Translations under genes and position numbers: made by a program
Origin: Lujinxingia sediminis
GTDB taxonomy: Bacteria > Myxococcota_A > Bradymonadia > Bradymonadales > Bradymonadaceae
DNA: 64,000 bases
Assembly (NCBI RefSeq): GCF_004005565.1
Contig: NZ_SADD01000018.1
Span: 1 to 64,000 of the forward strand
Reading direction: 5' to 3'
Notes under the pieces: generated by a model
Seen by the model: the letters and a program-made list of their open reading frames with translations, nothing else
What the model was told of the DNA's origin: nothing
Databases searched by the model: none
In this document: piece after piece, positions 1 through 8,957 of the stretch
Numbering within the stretch: position 1 is the first letter of the stretch
Layout: every line of letters starts with the position of its first letter

Positions 1-89
1 CCAGGAGGTTGCATTCAGCGATTGGCTTTGAATCTCCCAATCGCTACGAAGAGAAGATGGCCCGCGCCGCGCTAGGTCAGGCGGCATGA
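1..89 (+). CDS. IS3-family transposase OrfB, C-terminal end (partial)
   Basis: The third forward frame is open from the left edge of the window to a TGA at 87-89. The 28 residues visible include RRLHSAIGFESPNRYEEK, which resembles the conserved C-terminal tail (RRxHSALGYLSPxxYE) of IS3-family OrfB integrases. The catalytic DDE residues would lie outside the window. The tail is followed after about 12 bases by a sequence that looks like an IS right end, which supports the reading. Only this fragment can be seen, so whether the element is intact is unknown. Confidence 0.6.
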   Translation, partial: RRLHSAIGFESPNRYEEKMARAALGQAA

Positions 90-127
90 ATTAAGAGATG
101 ACTGTCCAGGAAAGCGGGGCAACTTCA
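1..127 (+). mobile_element. Right end of an IS3-family insertion sequence
   Basis: After the transposase stop, bases about 101-126 (ACTGTCCAGGAAAGCGGGGC followed by AACTTCA) resemble the right terminal repeat of IS3-family elements, which commonly read CTGTCC-GGAAA-CGGGG and end in CA. The left end lies outside the window, so the inverted repeat cannot be paired and the exact boundary and target duplication cannot be confirmed. The first copy of the family 1 repeat begins within about 5 bases of the proposed end. Confidence 0.45.
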
Positions 128-131
128 CACA

Positions 132-430
132 CCCGCATAAAACCTTGCGATGGTCCCTCTCTCGGACGGTCAACGTCACCCACAACTTCCCAAACGTTGA
201 ACCCAATGCGGCACGACTCACTCCCCCCACAACTCGCCCCACACCCGCATAAAACCTCGCGATGGTCCCTCTCTCGGACGGTCAACACCACCCACAACTT
301 CCCAAACGTTGAACCCAATGCGGCACGACTCACTCCCCCCCACAACTCGCCCCACACCCGCATAAAACCTTGTGATGGTCCCTCTCTCGGACAGACACAC
401 CGGACGGCGGCCGTCCACCTCGCAAACTTC
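132..430. repeat. Family 1 intergenic repeat, 112-bp tandem copies
   Basis: CCCGCATAAAACC begins at 132, 244 and 357. The first two copies run for about 112 bases and are nearly identical; the third diverges after about 40 bases. Each copy carries GCATAAA, then GATG, then the short imperfect palindrome GTCCCTCTCTCGGAC. The same GCATAAA-plus-palindrome arrangement recurs in at least seven other intergenic regions of this window. Open frames on both strands here arise from the repeat and show no SD or domain, so no gene is called. Confidence 0.85.
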
Positions 431-600
431 CCCACGACCTCTCAAACCTCCCCACAACGCGAACCTCCCACGCCCCACAACCACCTAACCACACAACCTC
501 ACAACCTCAACGCGAACCTCCCACGCCCCACAACCACCTAACCACACAACCTCAACGCGAACCTCCCCAACACACATGGCAACTCCCATCTTCGCGAACC
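430..600. repeat. Family 3 C-rich strand-asymmetric repeat
   Basis: The plus strand is almost free of G and repeats the phrase CGCCCCACAACCACCTAACC at about 471 and 521, each preceded by CGCGAACCTCCCA. Closely related phrases occur at 42731 and 45231, again in gene-free DNA. No promoter or gene is evident. The segment ends about 90 bases before the SD-less start of the DUF389 gene. Confidence 0.65.
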
Positions 601-686
601 TCGGTGCCTTCCCACCCCCCCTCCACCTGTGCGAACCTCCCCACTTCGATGCCCCCACACGCCCGGTCCCACCTCCCGAGTGCCAG

Positions 687-1784
687 ATGGCCCTTCGACA
701 GGTCGACATCTACCTTCCCCCCGAGCACGAGCCTCTTGGCGAGCTCAAGGACGCCCCCAGCGCCCTCTCCCGCCACGATCTGACATTCGATGACGACTCC
801 ACACTGACCTCCATCGTCCTGGAAACCGGCGACTCCGACGCGCTCCTGGAGTGGCTGCACGCGAAGGTCGGCGATATCGAAGGGCATCGCATCGTCGTGC
901 GAGAGGTGCTGGCAACGCTGCCCCGACAGGGCGAAGAGGAAGGAGAAACGACCGTCGAAGAGCTGGGGGCGCTTCAAAACGGAGACGAAAATAACGAGGA
1001 GGAGCAAGACAAGGGGGCGGCCGCCCGCATCAGCCGCGAGGAGGTCTACCAGGACGTCACTGACGCGATCAGCGTGACCAGCGTGCACTACGCCCTGGTG
1101 GCGCTCTCCACCATCGTGGCCGCCGGCGGCATGCTGCGCGACAGCTCCGCGGTGGTGATCGGCGCGATGGTCATCGCCCCCCTGATCGGCCCCAACATCG
1201 CGCTGGCCCTCGGAGCCACCCTGGCCGACTGGAAGCTGATTCGACGCTCCGCCCTGGTCAACTTCCTGGGACTCCTCCTTGGACTCGGACTCGCCGTGCT
1301 CGGCGGCTTCTTCCTTCCGGTGGACATCACCGTCGGCGAAATCGCATCGCGCACCCGCGCCGGACTGGCTGACGTGGTGCTGGCGCTGGCCGCCGGCGCC
1401 GCGGGCGTGCTCTCGGTGACCCGCGGGGTCTCCACCGCACTGATCGGCGTGATGGTCGCGGTCGCACTTCTTCCCCCTCTGGTTACCACCGGACTTTTGC
1501 TGGGCACCGCCCACTGGAGCGGCGCCTACGGTGCGGGCATGCTTACGCTGATCAACCTGGTGGCCATCAACCTGGCGGGCATCATCACCTTCCGCATCCA
1601 GGGCATCCGCCCGATGACCTGGTATGGCGAGGAGAAGGCCCGACGCCTGAGGTTCTATGCCATCGGGCTCTGGCTGGTGCTGATGGGATTGCTGATCGTG
1701 GTGATTGTTTTTGCCCCCCCGAGCTCAATCACCGGCGACGAAGCCTCCTCCCCCTCCACGACCATCGAGACCCCGCTGGACTGA
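687..1784 (+). CDS. DUF389 / TIGR00341-type integral membrane protein
   Basis: A 365-residue protein. The first 80 or so residues form a soluble domain opening with MALRQVDIYLP, followed by a very acidic linker (EEE/DEN-rich). The rest contains about six hydrophobic segments, including the family-typical stretch with VVIGAMVIAPLIGP and a GVSTALIGVMVAVALLPP segment. These match the DUF389 (TIGR00341) family of inner-membrane proteins, whose biochemical role is not established. The frame is open back to 576, but the upstream part is repeat-derived and Pro-rich, so the ATG at 687 is chosen. The gene converges on ppk1, with only 8 bases between stops. Confidence 0.85.
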   Translation: MALRQVDIYLPPEHEPLGELKDAPSALSRHDLTFDDDSTLTSIVLETGDSDALLEWLHAKVGDIEGHRIVVREVLATLPRQGEEEGETTVEELGALQNGDENNEEEQDKGAAARISREEVYQDVTDAISVTSVHYALVALSTIVAAGGMLRDSSAVVIGAMVIAPLIGPNIALALGATLADWKLIRRSALVNFLGLLLGLGLAVLGGFFLPVDITVGEIASRTRAGLADVVLALAAGAAGVLSVTRGVSTALIGVMVAVALLPPLVTTGLLLGTAHWSGAYGAGMLTLINLVAINLAGIITFRIQGIRPMTWYGEEKARRLRFYAIGLWLVLMGLLIVVIVFAPPSSITGDEASSPSTTIETPLD

Positions 1785-1792
1785 GCCCAACC

Positions 1793-3871
1793 TCACCCCT
1801 CGCTCAAACTCTTCAAAAGGCTCTGCTGCGAAACCACGATCTTCTCCTCCTCGCCAGCCTCCACACGCACATAGCTGCCGTCGGCCTGCAACTCCCAGGC
1901 GTTGAGGTTGTCGCGAAAATGCACGTCGAGGCCTTCCTCAATCACCCGCGCACGATGCGCCTCATCCTCAACCGGGAAAGCCACCTCGATGCGCCGAAAC
2001 ATGTTGCGCTGCATCCAGTCCGCGCTGGCGAGATACACCTTCGGATCGCCAGCGTTATGGAAGTAGTAGACCCGGGAATGCTCCAGAAAGCGTCCCAGGA
2101 TCGAGCGCACCCGAATGTTCTCACTCACTCCCGGAACCCCCGGACGCAAACAACAGATACCGCGCACCACAAGCTCCACCCTCACCCCGGCCTGGGAGGC
2201 TTTGTACAGCTCACGAATAAGCCGGGGCTCAGTGAGCTGATTCATCTTCGCGCGAATCAACCCCTCACCACCGGCTTCGGCCTGCTTGATCTCGTTGCGA
2301 ATCAGGCGCAGCAGGCGTTTATGCAGATGAAAGGGGGCCTGCACCAACTTCTTGAGCTTGAGCGCCTTACCCAGCCCGGTGAGCTGCTGAAAGACGCGAT
2401 GCGCATCGGCGGTGATCGTCTCATCGGCGGTCATCAGGCCAAAGTCCGTATAAAGCCGGGCGGTGCGCGGATTGTAGTTCCCCGTCGACAAATGCACGTA
2501 GCGCCTCAATCCCCCCGCCTCTCTCCGCACCACAAGCGCCATCTTGGCGTGGGTTTTATGGCCCATCACCCCGTAGAGCACATGCGCGCCGGCGTCCTGA
2601 AGACGGTTGGCAATCGCGATGTTAAAGGCCTCGTCAAAACGCGCGCGCAGCTCCACGACGGCCGTGACCTCCTTGCCGGCGCGCGCCGCCTCGGCCAGCG
2701 CCTGAGGCAGCGGTGACTCCGGATCGGAGCGATACAGCGTCTGTTTGATCGCCAGCACGTTCGGGTCGGCCGCGGCCTGACGAATGAACTCCAGCACCGG
2801 GAAAAACGACTGATAGGGATGGTGCAAAAGCACCGTCTTCTGGCCAATCGCCTCGAAGATATCGCCCTGCCGCATCGCCGCCGGCGGAGGTGCGGGCACA
2901 AAGCCCGGATATTTCAGGTCGGCCCGCTCCAGATCGGCCGGGATCATCATCAGGCGGTTGAGGTTCACAGGCCCGTTGACCTGATAAAGATCGGCCTCCG
3001 TCAGCTCGGTCTGCTCCAGCAGAAAGCGCGCCACGTCCATCGGGCAATTATCCGCCACCTCCAGACGCACCGCCTCCCCGTAGTTGCGCGCATAGAGTTC
3101 GTCTTCGACGGCGATCATCAGATCTTCGACTTCCTCCTCATCGACGTAGAGCTCGCTGTTGCGCGTGATGCGAAACTGATAGCAGCCGGTCACGCTCATC
3201 CCGGCAAAGAGCTCATCGACATGCGCATGAATCACCGACGACAAAAACACATAGTCGTGCGCCCCACCGCTCACCTCCCGCGGCACCTGAATCAGCCGGG
3301 GAAGGCTGCGCGGCGCGGGCACCACCGCCATGCGACTCTGGCGCCCGAACGCATCTTTGCCCTCCAACGACACGACGAAATTGAGGCTTTTATTGACCAC
3401 CCGTGGAAAAGGATGGCTCGGATCGATGCCCATCGGACTGAGCACCGGCAGGACCTCTTCTTGAAAATAGCGCTCCACCCAGGCCCGCTGGCGAGCACTC
3501 CAGCTGGCGCGTTTCAAAAAACGCACGCCCTCCTGCTCCAACTCCGGAATGAGCACCTCGTTGAGCAGCCGGTACTGCGCCTCCACAAAGGCCGAGCAAC
3601 GCTCACAGATCTGCGCGAGCACCTGGCGGGGTCGCATCCCATCGGGGCCCACGATCTCGGTATCCACCTGAATCTCATGCTTGAGCCTGGCCACCCGAAT
3701 CTCAAAAAACTCATCAAGGTTGGTGCTGGAGATGCACAAAAACTTCAGGCGCTCCAGGAGCGGCACACGCTCATCTTCGGCCAACGCAAACACGCGGGCG
3801 TTAAACGCCAGCCAGTTCAGCTCGCGGTTCAGATAAAGACTCGAGTCACGCAGGGAGGTCTGTCTGGCCAT
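1793..3871 (-). CDS. ppk1: Polyphosphate kinase 1
   Basis: Reversibly polymerises the ATP gamma-phosphate into inorganic polyphosphate. The 692-residue length is normal for the family. The N-terminal domain opens with the typical YLNRELNWLAFNARV and LKFLCISSTNLDEFFEIRV. In the catalytic half, the HKTHAK motif supplies His441 (equivalent to the autophosphorylated His435 of E. coli Ppk), and FLEHSRVYYF supplies His598 (equivalent to His592). LHHPYQSFFPV and KQTLYR mark the ATP-binding region. It is the last gene of a minus-strand run that includes a cyclophilin and two beta-barrel proteins, 99 bases downstream of the nearest one. Start ATG at 3871. Confidence 0.97.
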   Translation of the reverse strand: MARQTSLRDSSLYLNRELNWLAFNARVFALAEDERVPLLERLKFLCISSTNLDEFFEIRVARLKHEIQVDTEIVGPDGMRPRQVLAQICERCSAFVEAQYRLLNEVLIPELEQEGVRFLKRASWSARQRAWVERYFQEEVLPVLSPMGIDPSHPFPRVVNKSLNFVVSLEGKDAFGRQSRMAVVPAPRSLPRLIQVPREVSGGAHDYVFLSSVIHAHVDELFAGMSVTGCYQFRITRNSELYVDEEEVEDLMIAVEDELYARNYGEAVRLEVADNCPMDVARFLLEQTELTEADLYQVNGPVNLNRLMMIPADLERADLKYPGFVPAPPPAAMRQGDIFEAIGQKTVLLHHPYQSFFPVLEFIRQAAADPNVLAIKQTLYRSDPESPLPQALAEAARAGKEVTAVVELRARFDEAFNIAIANRLQDAGAHVLYGVMGHKTHAKMALVVRREAGGLRRYVHLSTGNYNPRTARLYTDFGLMTADETITADAHRVFQQLTGLGKALKLKKLVQAPFHLHKRLLRLIRNEIKQAEAGGEGLIRAKMNQLTEPRLIRELYKASQAGVRVELVVRGICCLRPGVPGVSENIRVRSILGRFLEHSRVYYFHNAGDPKVYLASADWMQRNMFRRIEVAFPVEDEAHRARVIEEGLDVHFRDNLNAWELQADGSYVRVEAGEEEKIVVSQQSLLKSLSEG

Positions 3872-3970
3872 AATTCACTCCTCGATACATGAAGGCATCC
3901 CCGGTCCACACATCGCGGACCAGCTAAAACGAAGTCCCCACAAGCTGCGCGAATGTTCCAAAAAGGGAAA

Positions 3971-4738
3971 TTAATCGAGCGACAAACGCACGCCCACGCT
4001 GAGCATCAGCTGCCAGTTGAACGCCGCCGTGTAACGCCCGGGCTGAGCAAAGCTCTGGTAGCCCTCAAAGCGCTCAAAGGTCGACTCGGCCACAAAGGGG
4101 TTCCAGGTGGCGTTGAGCTCCACCGGGATCGTCAGAGCGCCGCGATTCAGGGTATAGCCAAGCGCCATCGCTGCGCCCACATAGGATGGCGCGCGGGTCT
4201 GCATCTCGCTTTGACGGCCATCCTGATCGATGGTCGCGTTGCTGGTCACGCCGAGCACCAGCTCGGGGCCGGCCGCAAGGCTTAAGCCCCCGGCATCCCA
4301 GGCGTTGGAGAGCTCCACCATCACGGGCAGGCGCAGGCTGTGAGCGCGCAGCACCGCGTCGATGCGAGCGCCCCGCTCCACATCTTCGGCAAAGCCCTTC
4401 CCGCTCTGAAATCCGTAGAGAAGCTCAAGGCGCGCGGAGAGTTTGGCGCCGGAGCCCTTCCAGAGGGCAGCGCGCGCGGTGGGCCCCACCACAAAACCCG
4501 TGCCCCGGAACGCCGTGCCATACAGCAACGTGGGCGCGCCCACCGGATCTTCGGGGCGATAAAGCCACCCGAAGCTCGCACCGGCGCGCGCGCCCACCTC
4601 AACCTCTTCCAACCCACCGAGCTCCAGCGCCTCAGCCCCCTGCGGTATGCACAACGCCGTCAGCAGGCAGAGCACCGCAACGCCCATCAGGCTCGCGCCC
4701 CCCGGGCGCCCGTGTGCTGAAGCTCGGTAGGTCGTCAT
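3971..4738 (-). CDS. Predicted outer-membrane beta-barrel protein
   Basis: A 255-residue protein with an N-terminal hydrophobic segment ([18 protein letters not shown]) compatible with a signal peptide, followed by alternating hydrophobic/polar strands and a C-terminal strand ending in VRLSLD, as in outer-membrane barrels. No named family is recognised. Its ATG overlaps the stop of the cyclophilin gene in an ATGA (4735-4738), so the two are probably translationally coupled. An internal ATG (residue 18) would give a more standard signal peptide. It resembles the product of 5385-6179 in type. Confidence 0.7.
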   Translation of the reverse strand: MTTYRASAHGRPGGASLMGVAVLCLLTALCIPQGAEALELGGLEEVEVGARAGASFGWLYRPEDPVGAPTLLYGTAFRGTGFVVGPTARAALWKGSGAKLSARLELLYGFQSGKGFAEDVERGARIDAVLRAHSLRLPVMVELSNAWDAGGLSLAAGPELVLGVTSNATIDQDGRQSEMQTRAPSYVGAAMALGYTLNRGALTIPVELNATWNPFVAESTFERFEGYQSFAQPGRYTAAFNWQLMLSVGVRLSLD

Positions 4739-5301
4739 ACGCGTTTAATCTCCACTTTCTGCATCACGGCGTCTTCGTGGGGACAGTCGCGACGGTCACG
4801 GGGCAGATTGCCGATCGTCTCCACCACGTCCATGCCCGCCACAACTTCACCGAAGACCGCGTGGCGGTTGTCGAGGTGAGGCGTCGGCCCCAGCGTGATG
4901 AAGAACTGGCTGCCGTTGGTGTTCGGACCGGCGTTGGCCATCGAGAGCATGCCCGCTTTGGTGTGCTTGAGCTCCGGGTGGAACTCATCGGCAAACTTGT
5001 AGCCCGGACCGCCGGTGCCCTGCCCCAGCGGATCGCCGCCCTGAATCATAAAGCCCGGGATCACGCGGTGGAAGATCACGCCATCGTAGTAGTTACCTTT
5101 GGACTCTTCAAAGGTGTTCAAATCGGTGTAGGCGCGCTGACCGGTGGCCAGGCCCACGAAGTTCGCGACGGTCTTCGGCGCGCGAGCTTCAAAGAGTTTG
5201 ATATCGATCACACCGTGATTGGTATGAATGATCGCGTGCAGCTCACCTTCGCCGCCGACGTAATCAGCGGGGACTTCCGAAAAGCTCTTCAACTGACTCA
5301 T
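4735..5301 (-). CDS. Peptidyl-prolyl cis-trans isomerase, cyclophilin type
   Basis: A 188-residue single-domain cyclophilin. It catalyses cis-trans isomerisation of X-Pro bonds. The active-site region [15 protein letters not shown] carries the catalytic Arg and the Phe/Met/Gln of the pocket; [22 protein letters not shown] carries the other pocket residues. There is no signal peptide, so a cytoplasmic location is likely. The ATG at 5301 is preceded by AAAGGAG at good spacing, which excludes an upstream in-frame ATG at 5352. It lies between two genes for beta-barrel proteins, overlapping the downstream one by 4 bases, which hints at a role alongside them. Confidence 0.95.
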   Translation of the reverse strand: MSQLKSFSEVPADYVGGEGELHAIIHTNHGVIDIKLFEARAPKTVANFVGLATGQRAYTDLNTFEESKGNYYDGVIFHRVIPGFMIQGGDPLGQGTGGPGYKFADEFHPELKHTKAGMLSMANAGPNTNGSQFFITLGPTPHLDNRHAVFGEVVAGMDVVETIGNLPRDRRDCPHEDAVMQKVEIKRV

Positions 5302-5384
5302 AGATGCTCCTTTAAAAAGGGCGCGTTTTACGGCGCGAAAAAAACCCATCAAACGTCCTTCAAGGGGGGTGTCGCCGCAGAGAA

Positions 5385-6179
5385 TTACAGCAGCAAATCA
5401 AACTCGTAAAGCACCCCGGTGAACACACCGACATGGCCCTGGTACTTGCCATCGTAGGTGATCTCACCGGTGGACTCATCGTAGGTGGCGCGCTCGCTCA
5501 TCGCCTGATCAAAACCCAGATTATAGCCCATACGCAGCTCCACCGGGATACGTACCGGCCCCACACTGATCTCCATGCCCGCGCTCAAGGTAAGCAGGGT
5601 GTAGTTCGAGGGCGCAATCTGGTTACGATCGTTGAGCTGGTTGGCGTAGCCGCCCATCGAGCCGGCGCGCTGCTCTTCGCGGTACTCCAGCGTACTCTCG
5701 GACTGGAAGATAAACTCCGCCCCCAGCCCGAACACCGGGCTGACCACCTCCGAGGGCACGCGAAACTTCAGCATCAAAGGCACGTGGTAGGCCGTGGAGA
5801 CCTGATCGCTGTGAATGCGCGCGATGGTGCGTCCGCTGAGCGCATCATTTTTATCGACATAACCGCTGGCCTGATCGACCGAATAATAAAATCCCGTCTC
5901 CAGCCCCAGCCAGCCCAGCGCGCGCAGCTCCAGGCTCAAGCCCCCCTTGGGGCCGACGCCGAAGTGCCCAAAATACTCGGGTTTGGGAAAGTAAACCTGA
6001 TTTCCCTGCTCGCTGGTCAGCCGCGAATCATCCGGGATGCCCTGACCGGCCACCATCGTCACGCCGCCTTTGGCGCCGACGGCGATCTCCAGTTCGAAAG
6101 CCTCGGCGTGGGCGGGCACCGCCGCCAGCGCCAGACCCGAGAGCGCGGCCACCAGGGCCAGGGGAGCACACTTCATCAT
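5385..6179 (-). CDS. Predicted outer-membrane beta-barrel protein with signal peptide
   Basis: A 264-residue protein beginning with a clear Sec signal peptide (basic start, [18 protein letters not shown], cleavage after AHA). The mature part has amphipathic strand patterns such as [30 protein letters not shown], and a C-terminal strand VLYEFDLLL, as expected of a small outer-membrane barrel. No conserved family is identified. It is the first gene of the minus-strand run that continues to the cyclophilin 83 bases downstream, the second barrel and ppk1. Confidence 0.75.
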   Translation of the reverse strand: MMKCAPLALVAALSGLALAAVPAHAEAFELEIAVGAKGGVTMVAGQGIPDDSRLTSEQGNQVYFPKPEYFGHFGVGPKGGLSLELRALGWLGLETGFYYSVDQASGYVDKNDALSGRTIARIHSDQVSTAYHVPLMLKFRVPSEVVSPVFGLGAEFIFQSESTLEYREEQRAGSMGGYANQLNDRNQIAPSNYTLLTLSAGMEISVGPVRIPVELRMGYNLGFDQAMSERATYDESTGEITYDGKYQGHVGVFTGVLYEFDLLL

Positions 6180-6337
6180 GACCTCATCCTATCCGGCCCA
6201 CCCCACGCCATCATCGAGATGGGGAGAAGGCCACGATCCAATTCATCGCTTCAGCATCATGCGCCGGGGTCTGGCCTTCGGGCGAGTCGCGACAGGACGA
6301 GCATGCTCGCTCTCTTGGTCGCGCTGCTGCGCTCGGG

Positions 6338-6365
6338 TTGACTCCGGACGACGCGACCATACAAC
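6338..6365 (+). promoter_or_regulatory. Sigma70-like promoter upstream of the ROK kinase
   Basis: TTGACT at 6338-6343 and TACAAC at 6360-6365 are separated by 16 bases and lie 34 bases upstream of the proposed GTG start of the sugar kinase. The divergent beta-barrel gene starts at 6179, so this is the only gap in which the kinase promoter can lie. Called by consensus match only. Confidence 0.45.
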
Positions 6366-6398
6366 TTTGAACTCCTAACTCCAACATCGCTATGCGAG

Positions 6399-7430
6399 GT
6401 GAGCTTGGATCCCATCTTAAGTGTGGGCATCGACCTGGGCGGCACCAACGCGCGCCTGCAGGTCTTCAACGACGCCCTCCACCCCATCAGCGAGGCACAC
6501 ACACGCGTGCGCGAGCACTGCGAGCCCGAGGCGATCTGCCAGCAGCTCTGCAATCTTCTCAAAAGCGCCTGCCTCGACGCTCGTCTTAACGTCGGGCACC
6601 TTCAGGTCATCGGTGTCGGTCTGGCCGGGCAGCTTTCCCGGGACGGTCGCACAGTTCTCAACGCGCCGAACCTGGGCTGGCTCAACACCGCCTTCGCCCG
6701 GATCTTTGAGGAGGCCCTGGCGTCGGAGCTCGGTGTGGCGCCACCGGTGTACATCTTCAACGACCTCAACGCGCTGGTGTACGACGAGTGGCGTCTGGGA
6801 GCTGCCCGAGATGTGGGCGATGTGCTCGGCGTCTACGTGGGCACCGGCGTGGGAGGGGCAATCATCGCCGGCGGCCAGCTCATCCGCGGTCAGGGTAATA
6901 ACGCCGGCGAGCTGGGTCACATGAAGGTGGTACCGGAGGGACGGCGCTGCGGCTGCGGTCAGCGCGGCTGTCTGGAAGCTTACGCCGGCGGCCGACATCT
7001 GGAAGCGAGGGTCGCCGAGACGCTCGACGCTCACCCCACCCTGCGAGACGCCCATCCGGAACTGGCCGGTGCCGTGCTCCAACTCTCGGCCATCGACCCA
7101 CTCGCCGAACACCATCCCGCGCTCAGCGAGATCTGGGAGCAGACCAGCGATCTTCTCGCGTTGAGTCTGGCCAACGCCTGCACCCTGCTCAATCCGGCGG
7201 CGCTTATCTTAGGCGGCGGCGTCCTCGACCATTGCCCCAACCTGCGCAGGCGCGTTGTCGACAAGACCTTGCCCCTGGTGCTGGACGTTGCGCGCCGCGA
7301 GCTTCAGGTCTTGCAACCTCTTGGAGGCGCCGAATCCGGCCCCCGCGGAGCCGCCACACTCGCCATGCAGGAGCTCGCCGCGCCCCCCTCCTCCCCCATC
7401 CCCACCGTCCCCCCCGGTTCCCCCCGCTGA
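6399..7430 (+). CDS. ROK-family sugar kinase (glucokinase-like)
   Basis: A 343-residue cytoplasmic kinase predicted to phosphorylate glucose or a related sugar with ATP. It opens with the phosphate-binding VGIDLGGTNARLQVF. IFNDLNALVYDEW holds the likely catalytic Asp, followed by VLGVYVGTGVGGAII. GNNAGELGHMKV gives the conserved ExGH motif, and a zinc-type CGCGQRGCLEAYAGG motif near residue 185 defines ROK proteins. The start is uncertain: GTG at 6399 is used, but TTG at 6405 lies directly after GAGGTGA. The C-terminus ends in a Pro/Ser-rich tail not expected in the family. Substrate cannot be assigned from sequence. Confidence 0.9.
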   Translation: MSLDPILSVGIDLGGTNARLQVFNDALHPISEAHTRVREHCEPEAICQQLCNLLKSACLDARLNVGHLQVIGVGLAGQLSRDGRTVLNAPNLGWLNTAFARIFEEALASELGVAPPVYIFNDLNALVYDEWRLGAARDVGDVLGVYVGTGVGGAIIAGGQLIRGQGNNAGELGHMKVVPEGRRCGCGQRGCLEAYAGGRHLEARVAETLDAHPTLRDAHPELAGAVLQLSAIDPLAEHHPALSEIWEQTSDLLALSLANACTLLNPAALILGGGVLDHCPNLRRRVVDKTLPLVLDVARRELQVLQPLGGAESGPRGAATLAMQELAAPPSSPIPTVPPGSPR

Positions 7431-7633
7431 CCGGGCGGTATTCGCGCCAACAAAACACCCGCGAAATCCTTGCGCAGCCTTGATTTTTTTCACGTTTTCC
7501 ATTAAGGATTCGCACCCCTGTCGGCGCCGGCAACAGCGGGCCCTTCCCCCCTTCAAAACCACCCGCTTCGCGCCGATGTCTCTCCCGGACTTTGAGCCGG
7601 GTTTCCGTCAACATCCTCTGGAGATCACATGAC

Positions 7634-8920
7634 GTGAACAGATTTCCTCAGATCCGACCGACTGCCCTCGATCCTGCCCACCAGAACTGGTGGGTCCGCG
7701 ACGGCCTTCGCCCCGAAACCCACCGCCTCCAGATCGCCGGCCACGACGCCGAGCAACTCTTAAGGCACGTCGACCGGCCGCTCTTCGCCTATGACCTCGA
7801 CCGGGTCGAAGCGAATTATATGAGGCTGCACGACGCCTTTGCCCGCCATGGACATCCCTTTCAGGTGTTCTTTGCGGTCAAAGCCAACCGTTTTAGACCG
7901 ATCGTCGAGACTCTGCGCGCCACCGGCGTCGCCGGGATCGACGCCGCCAGCCCCCGCGAGGTCTTGTACGCGTTGGAGATGGGTTTCCCCGCTGAGAAAA
8001 TCACCTTCACCAATGTGAGCGTCAGTCACCGCGATCTTGAGCAGCTCAAAGGGCTGCCGATCATGCTCAACTGCGACTCGTTGAGCGTTATCAACAAGGT
8101 CGCCGACGTTGACCCCGGCCGCGCCATCGGTCTGCGCATCAACCCGCAGGTCGGCGTGGGCATCAACGAAAACCTGACCTACGCCGGTCAGCGAGCCACC
8201 AAGTTCGGCATCTACCTCGATCGGCTGCCCGAAGCGCTGGAGCTGATTCAAAAGCGCGGCCTGCGCCTGCAGGGCCTGCATATGCACGTGGGCTGCGGCT
8301 GGACCGGCTCGGCCATCACCCAGTACTTCCAGGCCGTCGATCGCCTCACCGCAATCGCCCGCGACGTCATCGATACCCACGGCCCGCTGGAGTACCTCAA
8401 CTTCGGCGGCGGACTGGGCGTGCCTCTGACCGCCGGCGATGGTTCGGTCGACGTCAACCTCTACTCCGAAGGCATCGTCGAGCGCGTGCGCCAGCTCGGG
8501 CTGGGCATCAAGGTCTGTGTGGAGCCGGGCGACTACATCGTCAAAGACTCCGGCGTGCTCCTCTCCGAGGTCGTGATGGTCGAGGAGAAGGGCGGCACCG
8601 AGTTTGTCGGTGTGAACACCGGCTTTAACGTGCACACCGGCGCCAGCCACTACGGCCTCTACCAGGAGTTCGTGCACACGACCCGCGCCGACTTCGGCCC
8701 GCAGAAGAACGTGACCATCGTGGGCAACATCAACGAGGTCATCGACGTCTTTGCCGCTGACCGCCCGATGCCCTTGATCGAAGAGGGCGACATCCTGGCG
8801 ATGCTCAACGCCGGCGGCTACGGCGCTTCGATGATGATGGAGCACTGCCTGCGCGAGCCCGCCATGCAAATGGGGCTTTCGCAGAAGGGCAACCCTTTTG
8901 CGCACTCCTTCGATTCTTGA
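7634..8920 (+). CDS. PLP-dependent decarboxylase, LysA-like (alanine-racemase fold)
   Basis: About 428 residues. It belongs to the fold-type III decarboxylases that include diaminopimelate, arginine and ornithine decarboxylases. FFAVKANRF contains the PLP-binding Lys; LQGLHMHVGCG and YLNFGGGLGVPL match the HxG and GGG phosphate-binding segments of LysA. CVEPGDYIVKDSGVLLSEV corresponds to the EPGRxxV segment of LysA, but the Arg that binds substrate carboxylate is Asp here. The C-terminal active-site region reads NAGGYGASMMMEHC. Substrate is therefore uncertain. The GTG at 7634, after GGAG, is chosen; the frame is open to a TTG at 7592. Confidence 0.82.
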   Translation: MNRFPQIRPTALDPAHQNWWVRDGLRPETHRLQIAGHDAEQLLRHVDRPLFAYDLDRVEANYMRLHDAFARHGHPFQVFFAVKANRFRPIVETLRATGVAGIDAASPREVLYALEMGFPAEKITFTNVSVSHRDLEQLKGLPIMLNCDSLSVINKVADVDPGRAIGLRINPQVGVGINENLTYAGQRATKFGIYLDRLPEALELIQKRGLRLQGLHMHVGCGWTGSAITQYFQAVDRLTAIARDVIDTHGPLEYLNFGGGLGVPLTAGDGSVDVNLYSEGIVERVRQLGLGIKVCVEPGDYIVKDSGVLLSEVVMVEEKGGTEFVGVNTGFNVHTGASHYGLYQEFVHTTRADFGPQKNVTIVGNINEVIDVFAADRPMPLIEEGDILAMLNAGGYGASMMMEHCLREPAMQMGLSQKGNPFAHSFDS

Positions 8921-8957
8921 AGTGATACGCCTTGCTTGAGCGAGGCGGTCTGGAGCT

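Noticed and set aside
98-541. 147-residue reading frame at the left edge
   Set aside because: It lies wholly in family 1 and family 3 repeats and has a repeat-derived composition.
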